DNA of 17,487 bases from JBCBKP01 sp038521625 (GTDB lineage Bacteria; Planctomycetota; Phycisphaerae; Phycisphaerales; UBA1924), in NCBI GenBank assembly GCA_038521625.1, contig JBCBKP010000045.1, positions 1 to 17,487 of the forward strand, written 5' to 3'. The notes under the pieces are model-generated. The model was not told the DNA's origin. It made no database searches and worked only from the letters and a program-made list of their open reading frames with translations. A program made the translations under genes and the position numbers. Every line of letters starts with the position of its first letter. The stretch's first letter is position 1. Below are positions 10,732 through 16,884 of the stretch, in pieces.

Positions 10732-11614
10732 GCGGCACACCGCCGCGCTCCGCCAGCGGCGCCTCGCCGCGCAGCCGCAGCGCGATGTCCGTCACGATCG
10801 CGCGGTTCACCGACACCGTGAAGTGCGAAAGCACGCGCGAGCCGCCCGTCCACAGCACGCGCCCGCCCGGCGGCGCCGTCCGCGTCGCGCCGACCCACGT
10901 GTCGTTCGTCACCGCGTACGGCACCACCTCGCGCGGCCGCTCGCCGCGCCGCCACGCCTCGTCCAGCTCCGAGAGGAACCGCGACCCCGCCCGCATCCCT
11001 CTCGATGCCGGGTCGAGCCGGATCTTCTCCGCCAGCGCCGCGCCGCGGTGGGGGGTCGCCAGCGTGAACAGCCGCCCGACCCGCACCGGCGCTCGCCCCG
11101 TGCACAGCAGCCGCCCGACCAGACCGCCCATCGAGATCCCGACGACGTCGATCTCGCGACCGTCGAACGCCCGATCGATCTCCTCGGTCGCGATCGCCCG
11201 CGCCCGCTCGATCCGGCCCTGCAGCGTGTACGAGACCGGCAGGAACGACGCCGGGCTGCCCGTCAGCCGCGCCAGTTCCCGCGCCAGATGCACCGACTGC
11301 GCCGGCCACGCCCGGTACCCGCTCAGCACCGCCACGGGCCGCTCGAGCTCGACCGGGCTCGACCGCATTCGCCGTCGCTCGTCGTCCACCCGAGACCGCT
11401 CGGGCCCGAGCGCCGGCTCGGCCTCCCCGGGCAGCCGTGCCGCCGGGATGCAGTCGGAGAGCCACTCCAGAGGTCGGACCGTAAGGTCCGCAAGAAGACC
11501 CGCCGGACCGCCCGGGAGAAGGCCCGGGCCGCCCGCCCGGCGACCGGCGCCGAAACCGGCCGCCCCGGTTCTCGAATCCTGTCTCGGCGGGGGTACGCTC
11601 CCTGTGGCGCCCAT
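10721..11614 (-). CDS. alpha/beta hydrolase (lipase/esterase-like), paralog A
   Basis: 297 residues from the ATG at 11614. The core begins at RPVAVLSGY (92-100). The nucleophile elbow is GISMGG with S161, followed by LFTLATPHRGAALAEKI, typical of lipases and PGAP1-like hydrolases. Likely acid D238 (VTNDTWVG) and base H264 (LSHFTV) complete a triad. The C-terminus TDIALRLRGEAPL closely matches paralog B (DIALRLRGEEPI). The start is uncertain. An ATG at 11635 has no ribosome site. ATGs at 11758/11761 would add a signal-like WWFLLGPVVGP stretch but overlap the divergent TraB-like gene. 11614 is preceded by GAGGA at 10 nt. The substrate is unknown; an ester or lipid in the cell envelope is a guess. 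It is convergent with, and overlaps by 11 bp, the FGE-like gene. Confidence 0.82.
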   Translation of the reverse strand: MGATGSVPPPRQDSRTGAAGFGAGRRAGGPGLLPGGPAGLLADLTVRPLEWLSDCIPAARLPGEAEPALGPERSRVDDERRRMRSSPVELERPVAVLSGYRAWPAQSVHLARELARLTGSPASFLPVSYTLQGRIERARAIATEEIDRAFDGREIDVVGISMGGLVGRLLCTGRAPVRVGRLFTLATPHRGAALAEKIRLDPASRGMRAGSRFLSELDEAWRRGERPREVVPYAVTNDTWVGATRTAPPGGRVLWTGGSRVLSHFTVSVNRAIVTDIALRLRGEAPLAERGGVPPRD

Positions 11615-11726
11615 CGCGGGATTGTCCTCGCCCATGGAAGGCTCGTTGGGATCCCGGGCACCCCGCTTGCGACCCAGCCCCGCGGCCGGCCCCGGCCCGA
11701 CCACCGGGCCCAGAAGGAACCACCAG

Positions 11727-13022
11727 ATGCACGCACGACGCGTCCTGAGCTCCCTCATCATTGCAGCAACCGGATTCGCGGCCGCCCCGGTGGCCGCCGA
11801 GCCGGTCCCCTCGATCCGCCTCGCCGAGAGCAACACCGACGAGTCGGTCGCCCTCGAGATCGCCGCCCACACCATGCGCAAGCCCGGCGTGCCGACCGCC
11901 ATCGTCCTCGTCGGCGTCGCACACATCGGCAGCGGCGACTACTACGCCGCCCTCCAGCGCCTCCTCGACCGCCAGGAGGTCGTCCTCTTCGAGGGCGTCA
12001 AGCCCGGCTGGTCCGAGGAGCCCTCGCCCGACGCCTCCGCCACGGTCCGCACCCGCATCACCGAGGCCCGCATGCGCCACGCCGGCGCCATCATCGAGCG
12101 GGCCAAGCTCGAGCTCCGCCGCGCCCCCGAGGACGTCGCCGAGGCGTTCGCCGCCACCGGCGCCGGCGACCCGATCGACCGCGCCGCATTCATGGACGCC
12201 TGGGGCAACCCGCTCGAGTACCGGCGCACCGAGCGCGAGGACCAGCGCATCGAGACCGACCTGGTCAGTCTCGGCGCCGACGCCAAGCCCGGCGGCCGCG
12301 ACGACGACCGCGACATCGCCCTGAGCGACCAGCCCGCGCTGACACGCACCGAGATCGACCCGCCGACCGGCATCCAGGGCGACCTCGCCGCCGCCATGGG
12401 GCTCGAGTTCCAGCTCGAGGCCATCGACTACACCGGCGAGGGCTGGATCAACTCCGACGTCTCCGCCGAGCGGCTCCTGCTCGATCTCGCCGGGCGCGAC
12501 GACGAGGAGGTCGTCATCGGCTCGGGCGTCCCCGAGGCCCCCGACGACCCGCTGCTCGCGATGCTCAGCGGCGACAGCCCGCTCGCCAAGATCGCCGGCG
12601 GCCTGCTCCGCTTCGCCGGCATGACCAACTTCGGCCGCTCGATGATGAAGATCTTCCTGATCGAGACGCTCGCCCGCGCCGACGAGCTCATGCCCGTCGC
12701 GGCCGAGCAGATGGGCGATTCAGGCAGCGACTTCATGCGCGTCATCCTCGAGGTCCGCAACGACGTCGTCCTCGAGGCCCTCGACGAGCAGCTCGAGCTC
12801 CGCCAACCGCCCGGCTCGGTCGCGCTCTTCTGGGGCGCGGCGCACCTGGAGGGCATCCAGGAGGCGCTCGTCGCCGACGGCTGGGAGGTCACCGACTCGG
12901 AGTGGTTCCCCGCGATCGAGCTCGACGAGCAGACCAGCGGACTCAGCCCGAGCCGCATCAAGTCGCTCCGCGACACCGTCTCCCAGACGCTCGACATGCA
13001 GCTCCGCATGCTCGGCGGCTGA
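11727..13022 (+). CDS. secreted TraB/GumN-family protein with an internal GspG-like (T2SSG) segment
   Basis: 431 residues from the ATG at 11727, with AAGGA 8 nt upstream. Residues 1-24 are a signal peptide (cleavage near PVAA-EP). TraB-family signatures flank the protein: LVGVAHIGSGDYYAALQRLL (61-80) with VVLFEG (E89), AMGLEFQLEAIDY followed by INSDVSAERL (223-250), and WGAAHLEGIQEAL (369-381) with H373. Between them, at about 103-200, lies a segment matching the pseudopilin GspG soluble domain: DAWGNPLEYR (157-166), DLVSLGADAKPGG (178-190), DDDRDI (192-197). TraB/GumN proteins have conserved Gly-His and Glu residues thought to form a metal-dependent hydrolase site. The gene stands alone between the two hydrolase paralogs, divergent from A and convergent with B. 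A REP-like element lies 15 bp after the stop. Confidence 0.88.
   Translation: MHARRVLSSLIIAATGFAAAPVAAEPVPSIRLAESNTDESVALEIAAHTMRKPGVPTAIVLVGVAHIGSGDYYAALQRLLDRQEVVLFEGVKPGWSEEPSPDASATVRTRITEARMRHAGAIIERAKLELRRAPEDVAEAFAATGAGDPIDRAAFMDAWGNPLEYRRTEREDQRIETDLVSLGADAKPGGRDDDRDIALSDQPALTRTEIDPPTGIQGDLAAAMGLEFQLEAIDYTGEGWINSDVSAERLLLDLAGRDDEEVVIGSGVPEAPDDPLLAMLSGDSPLAKIAGGLLRFAGMTNFGRSMMKIFLIETLARADELMPVAAEQMGDSGSDFMRVILEVRNDVVLEALDEQLELRQPPGSVALFWGAAHLEGIQEALVADGWEVTDSEWFPAIELDEQTSGLSPSRIKSLRDTVSQTLDMQLRMLGG
12033..12326 (+). other. GspG (type II secretion pseudopilin)-like domain inside the TraB-like gene
   Basis: Codons for about residues 103-200 of the TraB-like protein. A helix (ITEARMRHAGAIIERAKLEL) is followed by DAWGNPLEYR, DLVSLGADAKPGG and DDDRDI. 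This is the order and spacing seen at the C-terminus of GspG (D-P-W-G-N-P, then SLGADG-x-GG, then a D-x-DI calcium-binding loop). The hydrophobic pilin helix is absent. The surrounding TraB motifs resume immediately after, so it looks like a domain insertion rather than a frameshift or gene fusion at an end. Confidence 0.7.
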
Positions 13023-13037
13023 GCAGCGAAGCGCCGC

Positions 13038-13070
13038 AACGAGCCCCGAGCGCGAGCGAGGGGTTTCTCC
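13038..13070 (+). repeat. REP-like palindromic element, copy 3
   Basis: Starts AACGAGCCCC 15 bp after the TraB-like stop, then GAGCGCGAGCGA and GGGGTTTCTCC. CCCC (13044-13047) can pair with GGGG (13060-13063). About 26 of 30 bases match copy 4 by eye. Its position right after a stop codon suits a 3' mRNA hairpin. Confidence 0.72.
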
Positions 13071-13120
13071 GATCTCCCGCCGACGCACCAGACGCCCCAG
13101 GCACGAGCACAATGCGCCAT

Positions 13121-13150
13121 GACGAGACCCGAGCGCGAGCGCGGGGCTTC
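13121..13150 (+). repeat. REP-like palindromic element, copy 4
   Basis: GACGAGACCC, then GAGCGCGAGCG, then CGGGGCTTC. Same orientation as copy 3 and starting 83 bp after it; four mismatches in 30 aligned bases. Confidence 0.68.
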
Positions 13151-13220
13151 CGTTCAACCGATCGACGGCGACTCGTTCATGACGGCAGACGCCCGAGACC
13201 GCGCACGCACGCGCCGCGAG

Positions 13221-13247
13221 AACGAGTCCTCGTCGTGAGACGGGGCC
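13221..13247 (+). repeat. REP-like palindromic element, copy 5 (diverged)
   Basis: AACGAGTCCTCGTCGTGAGA followed by CGGGGCC. It resembles the inverted copy 1 (AACGAGCCCCTCTCGTGAGA) most closely and lies 33 bp beyond the stop of hydrolase B. Confidence 0.55.
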
Positions 13248-13279
13248 ACTCCGCTCGGCCGCATCGACTAAACGCACGT

Positions 13280-14110
13280 CTATGGCAGCGGCACGTCTTC
13301 CGCGAGGATCGGCTCCTCGCCGCGCAGACGCAGCGCGATATCCAGCCGCAGCCGCGCGTCGTCCTGCCCCAGGACGTGGCTGAAGTTCGCCCGCCCCTGC
13401 GTCCAGATTGGAAGCTCGCCCCACGGCGCCGAGTTCCTCAGGCCGACGATCTTGTCGCCTGCCACGCCGTACGGGATCAGCTCGTACTCCGCCTTCGGCA
13501 GCTTCTCCTGAAGCTTCGTCAGCGCCAGCGACCGCGGCCGGATGTCGTCCACCATCTGGTCGTTGGACGCGAACTCGGCGAACTCCGCCCCGCGGTGCGG
13601 CGCCGCGATCGTGATAAGCCTGCGGATCATCAGCCGGTCGCGCACGCCGTGCGGGTCGGGCAGGTGCGCCAGCCGCGCGACGACGCCGCCGGTCGACATC
13701 CCGATCACGTCTACCTCGACCGTCTCGCCCGCCTCCGCCTGCTCGGCGCTCGGCGGCCACTTCTCGTTGACCATCCGAACGACGTCGTCGGCGGCCTCTT
13801 CCAGCGTCGCCAGCCCGCCGAGCCCGACGTGCAGCACGTCCCGCTGGTACTCGTCGGTCACCGCCGAGGTGTAGCTCCGCGCCTCGCCGCCGATCACCGA
13901 CCGCGGCATGCCGTACCCGCCGATGTAGACGATCGGACGCTCCGGCTCGATCGGGTCGGCCCGCAGCGCCTCCCAACGCTCCCGCGTCTGTTCGTCCGTC
14001 AGCGTCCAGCTCGGGTTCTGCGGCCCCTTGTGGTGGCAGCCGGCCAGACCCAGACCGAGGCCCAGACCCAGGCCAGAAAGGGCGGCGAGAGCGATCACGA
14101 TTCGGTGCAT
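13280..14110 (-). CDS. alpha/beta hydrolase lipoprotein, paralog B
   Basis: 276 residues. A strong Shine-Dalgarno, GGAGG, lies 6 nt before the ATG at 14110. Residues 1-24 are a lipoprotein signal with an unusual run of Gly-Leu pairs and lipobox GLAG-C25, so the mature protein is lipid-anchored in the envelope. The fold follows: RPIVYIGGYG (58-67), nucleophile elbow GMSTGG with S139, LITIAAPHRGAEFAEF, acid candidate D219 (VAGDKIVG) and base candidate H245 (NFSHVL). The C-terminal DIALRLRGEEPI mirrors paralog A, so the two arose by duplication, with different export signals. Which ester or lipid it cleaves is unknown. Its 3' end faces the TraB-like gene across a REP-rich spacer. The Gly-Leu run comes from a near-repeat of CAGACC/CAGGCC units at about 14041-14080. 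Confidence 0.88.
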   Translation of the reverse strand: MHRIVIALAALSGLGLGLGLGLAGCHHKGPQNPSWTLTDEQTRERWEALRADPIEPERPIVYIGGYGMPRSVIGGEARSYTSAVTDEYQRDVLHVGLGGLATLEEAADDVVRMVNEKWPPSAEQAEAGETVEVDVIGMSTGGVVARLAHLPDPHGVRDRLMIRRLITIAAPHRGAEFAEFASNDQMVDDIRPRSLALTKLQEKLPKAEYELIPYGVAGDKIVGLRNSAPWGELPIWTQGRANFSHVLGQDDARLRLDIALRLRGEEPILAEDVPLP

Positions 14111-14162
14111 GGGCAGCCTCCGCCGGTGTCTTCGAATCAGACGCCGCGTGATTTCAAACCGC

Positions 14163-15497
14163 TCAGCTCTGGCCGACGGTGAGCTCGGTCGAACCCTTCA
14201 TCCGCTCGGCCGCCATCTTCTCCCAGCCCGAGCCCAGCTCGCCCTCCGGGTCCGGCGGCACGATCTCGACCTTCTTCTCGCCGAGCTTCACCTCGCCGGA
14301 GACGACCCGCTCCTGGAAGGTCTTGCACTCGACCAGCAGCCGGTCCAGGATCTCGTCCTCGCCGACCGTCGCGACCCGCTCGCCCTGGACGTAGATGATC
14401 CCCTTGCGGTCGCCGGCGAACACCGCCACGTCGGCGCCCTCGGCCTCGCCCGGCCCGTTCACCACGCAGCCCATCACCGCGACCTTCATCGGCACCGTGA
14501 TGTCGTCGGCGAGCATCTTGCGGACGTCCTGGGTCAGCGTGAACAGGTCGACCTGGATCCGCCCGCACGTCGGGCAGGCGATCAGCTCGGCGCCCTTGCG
14601 CTCGCGCAGCTGGAGCGACCAGAGCAGCTCGAGGCCGTCCTCCACCTCGTAGACCGGATCGCTGGCGTAGCTGATGCGGATGGTGTCGCCGATCCCGCCC
14701 GCCAGCAGCGTGCCCAGCGCGACGACCGAGCGGATGCAGCCGGTCTCCTTCGGCCCCGCGTGCGTCACGCCCAGGTGCAGCGGGTGGTCGAAGCGCTCGC
14801 TGATCTCGGTGTAGGCGTCGATCACGAGCGTCGGGTCCATCGACTTGCTGCTGATCGCGATGTCGTGGAAGTCCTGCTCGTAGAAGATGTCGAGGTACTC
14901 CTCGAGCTTGGCGATCATGATCGAGAGCAGGTAGCCGTGCTTGTGCTCGCTGAAGTAGGCCCCGAGCTCCTTGGCCCGGGCCTGCTTGTCCTTGCGCTCG
15001 ATGATGGACCCCTCGTTCACGCCCACGCGGATCGGGATCCCGGCGCCGTCGCCCGCCTGCTGGCAGGCCCTGATCACCTCGATGACCTGCTCGCGGTCGG
15101 TGATGTTGCCCGGATTCAGCCGGATCTTGTGCACGCCCGCCACGACCGCCTCGAGCGCCCGCTTGAAGTGGAAGTGCACGTCCGCCACAATCGGCACCGT
15201 GGTCTGGTTCAGGATCTCCTTGAGCGCCTCGGTGTCCTTCTTCTCCGGCACCGCCACTCGGACCACGTCGGCCCCAGCGGCCTGCAGCTTGTGGATCTCC
15301 GCGACGCACTTGTCGATCTCGTGCGTGTAGCCCGCGGTCATCGTCTGGACGCTGACCTCGGCCGGGCCGCCCTCCTCGGGCGGGCTCGTCGGCGTCGCGT
15401 TCGGGTGCCGGGCGGTGGGGGCGCCGCCGCCGACGCGGACGACGCCGGTGCGGGAATCACCGAGCTGGATCTGGCGTGTGGGTCGTCGTGACTTCAT
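14163..15497 (-). CDS. ispG: 4-hydroxy-3-methylbut-2-enyl diphosphate synthase (IspG/GcpE)
   Basis: 444 residues from the ATG at 15497. It catalyses the 4Fe-4S-dependent reductive ring opening of MEcPP to HMBPP, the next-to-last step of the MEP isoprenoid pathway, in the cytoplasm. The TIM-barrel half holds VADVHFHFKRAL, RLNPGNI and RVGVNEGS. The cluster ligands are C308 and C311 (ACPTCGR) and C344 (MGCVVNGPGEA) with E351. It is the compact bacterial form without the large plant/Chlamydia-type insertion. A Pro/Gly-rich stretch at about 30-46 (ARHPNATPTSPPEEGG) lengthens the loop before VSVQTM compared with E. coli IspG. No clear Shine-Dalgarno is seen. A frame open to 15692 reads through direct repeats and is rejected as an extension. 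Confidence 0.97.
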   Translation of the reverse strand: MKSRRPTRQIQLGDSRTGVVRVGGGAPTARHPNATPTSPPEEGGPAEVSVQTMTAGYTHEIDKCVAEIHKLQAAGADVVRVAVPEKKDTEALKEILNQTTVPIVADVHFHFKRALEAVVAGVHKIRLNPGNITDREQVIEVIRACQQAGDGAGIPIRVGVNEGSIIERKDKQARAKELGAYFSEHKHGYLLSIMIAKLEEYLDIFYEQDFHDIAISSKSMDPTLVIDAYTEISERFDHPLHLGVTHAGPKETGCIRSVVALGTLLAGGIGDTIRISYASDPVYEVEDGLELLWSLQLRERKGAELIACPTCGRIQVDLFTLTQDVRKMLADDITVPMKVAVMGCVVNGPGEAEGADVAVFAGDRKGIIYVQGERVATVGEDEILDRLLVECKTFQERVVSGEVKLGEKKVEIVPPDPEGELGSGWEKMAAERMKGSTELTVGQS

Positions 15498-15540
15498 CGC
15501 CGAAAGTCTAGCGGCGACGGGCCGAGACCGATCGGAGAAC

Positions 15541-15575
15541 GCAGAGGCACAGAGATCCGCAGAGGCACAGAGATC
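15541..15575. repeat. 17-bp direct repeat pair upstream of ispG
   Basis: GCAGAGGCACAGAGATC occurs at 15541-15557 and again at 15559-15575, separated by one C. Similar GCAGAG-type short repeats are scattered between genes in many Planctomycetota and other large genomes and are often mistranslated as NAEAQR or DLCASA peptides. It lies 43 bp upstream of the ispG start. Confidence 0.9.
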
Positions 15576-15625
15576 GGACCGGCGCCGCCCATCAGATGGC
15601 AGGTCCCAAATCCCCGGTCCCCCGC

Positions 15626-16096
15626 TCACGGCAACGCATAGAACCCCTGCCCGGTGTCCTTCAGCCGCCCCTCGGCCGCCAGCGCCTTCCACATCGCCGG
15701 CGGGTAGTCCGTCGGCGGCTGGATCGCGTCGATCTTCGAGCTCTTCCCGCCCGAGGTGTACCGCCCGCCGAGCCGGGACTCGTCGCTGAGCCGAGCGAGC
15801 TTGAGCCGCTTCTTGAACGCCCGCAGCGCCGCCGCCTTGTCGTCGTGGCCGAAGGCGTCCGGGTCGACCGCCGGCTTCGCCTCGGCCGGCTCGGCCGTCT
15901 TGCCCTCGAGCTTGTCGAGGATCGCTGACAGCCCGTCCACGTCCTGGTTCTTCACCGCCTCGTCGACGGCGCCCGGCGAGGCCGGCGTGCGCATCAGCAG
16001 CCGCTCGATCATCGGCCAGTCGCGCTGGACCTGCAGCGGGTTCTTATTCTCCCGCGCGGCCCGCTCGAGCTGGCGGAGTTTCTGGACGAGGTTCAT
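15626..16096 (-). CDS. hypothetical protein, 156 residues
   Basis: The ATG at 16096 overlaps the upstream stop by 4 nt (ATGA), and GGGAG sits about 9 nt before it, so this start is preferred over the longer frame opening at 16177. The N-terminal half is helical and charged (MNLVQKLRQLERAARENK). A low-complexity Ala/Pro/Glu linker spans about 70-90. The C-terminal part has a conserved-looking block: KKRLKLARLSDESRLGGRYT, then IDAIQPPTDYP and GQGFYALP at the very end. There is no signal peptide, membrane helix or known catalytic motif. I do not recognise a named family. As last gene of the hmgA operon it is translationally coupled to the gene before it. Confidence 0.78.
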   Translation of the reverse strand: MNLVQKLRQLERAARENKNPLQVQRDWPMIERLLMRTPASPGAVDEAVKNQDVDGLSAILDKLEGKTAEPAEAKPAVDPDAFGHDDKAAALRAFKKRLKLARLSDESRLGGRYTSGGKSSKIDAIQPPTDYPPAMWKALAAEGRLKDTGQGFYALP

Positions 16097-16884
16097 TCGC
16101 CGCCGCTCCCTTCCGGGGGCACGGGGCGTCGTGCAAGGGACTTTTTCGGGAGTAGCTGGTACATCATCTGCTCGCAAATCTGAGGGATCTCGAGCGCCAG
16201 TTGCATCATCTTCACGGCCATTTCGATGTTCGGCGGCGGTCGACCGATCTGTGGGGGCTTTGGCGGTCCGTCGTCGATTCCCACAACGATCGAAGTTGCC
16301 GCGAGGGGATAGGTGTCGAGCATCGAACCGGTGCCCGCGAACTCCGTCGATGGGGTACAGAGGAATGGGATCGCAGTGTTCGGAGGTGCTGCATCTACTA
16401 GCGCTTCAGCATTCGATGAAATGGCCTTGTCATGGTGGAACAGATACTTCTTTCGTACTCTCTTCAGCTGCTTGACGGTTGGATCCTGCGCATCCCGAAT
16501 TTTGGACAGCGTTGAGCTCATGGCTGGCAACAATCCGTCACATGCGTGCTCGAAGTCTGGTGCGTCGGCGATTGTGGGATTGCTCCCGGTCCCAGGGCTA
16601 AGCTGGGAACACATCTCGCCTGCATGAGCGAGAAGCGTCAACTGCGTGAAGAAGCGAAGATCTGCGCGCAGCTCTTCGGGAATGCGGTCGTCTGTGCGTA
16701 GCAGCCACTCCGAACGAATCGCATGCTGTAGCAGCGAGAGCGGGACTGAGATGCGCACCGCCAGGCCAAAACGTCGGCGCTTGCTCGGATCGTCGACACG
16801 GTCGCGAAGGAGATCATGCCAGTGCCGAGGTAGGCTGGGCCATCCCTCGGGAGGACTCCCCGCGAATATCGGCTCCTGGATCAC
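16093..16884 (-). CDS. hypothetical protein, GC-poor gene with HEPN-like R-x5-H motif
   Basis: 263 residues from a GTG at 16884 whose last bases overlap the hmgA stop (GTGA). The longer open frame to 17043 runs inside hmgA and is Gly/Arg-rich shadow sequence. The protein looks mostly helical at about 40-165 (LAVRISVPLSLLQHAIRSEW, LRFFTQLTLLAHAGEM). It carries LKRVRKKYLFHHDKAISS, where R144-x5-H150 followed by H-D-K resembles the R-x4-6-H signature of HEPN-type proteins. The C-terminal part is Pro-rich, then helical (MAVKMMQLALEIPQICEQMM). No signal or membrane segment is seen. Hand counts over 16381-16560 give 94 G/C in 180 bases (52%), against 72% in one line of the next gene, so it is probably a recent arrival. 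Function unknown; the HEPN link is tentative. Confidence 0.72.
   Translation of the reverse strand: MIQEPIFAGSPPEGWPSLPRHWHDLLRDRVDDPSKRRRFGLAVRISVPLSLLQHAIRSEWLLRTDDRIPEELRADLRFFTQLTLLAHAGEMCSQLSPGTGSNPTIADAPDFEHACDGLLPAMSSTLSKIRDAQDPTVKQLKRVRKKYLFHHDKAISSNAEALVDAAPPNTAIPFLCTPSTEFAGTGSMLDTYPLAATSIVVGIDDGPPKPPQIGRPPPNIEMAVKMMQLALEIPQICEQMMYQLLPKKSLARRPVPPEGSGGE

Noticed and set aside
11637..11657. A possible further REP-like element (AACGAGCC on the minus strand near 11650)
   Set aside because: Only 8 bases match, the C run is interrupted, and no pairing G run follows at the right distance.
13173..13232. A 19-codon plus-strand frame in the spacer between the TraB-like and hydrolase B genes
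   Set aside because: No ribosome site. It reads into REP-like copy 5 and the product is Arg/Glu/Ser-rich without a motif.
10523..14182. A plus-strand open frame of 1219 codons across the hydrolase and TraB-like genes
   Set aside because: Low-complexity Arg/Pro/Ala sequence out of frame with the TraB-like gene. The real genes on both strands have signal peptides, motifs and ribosome sites.
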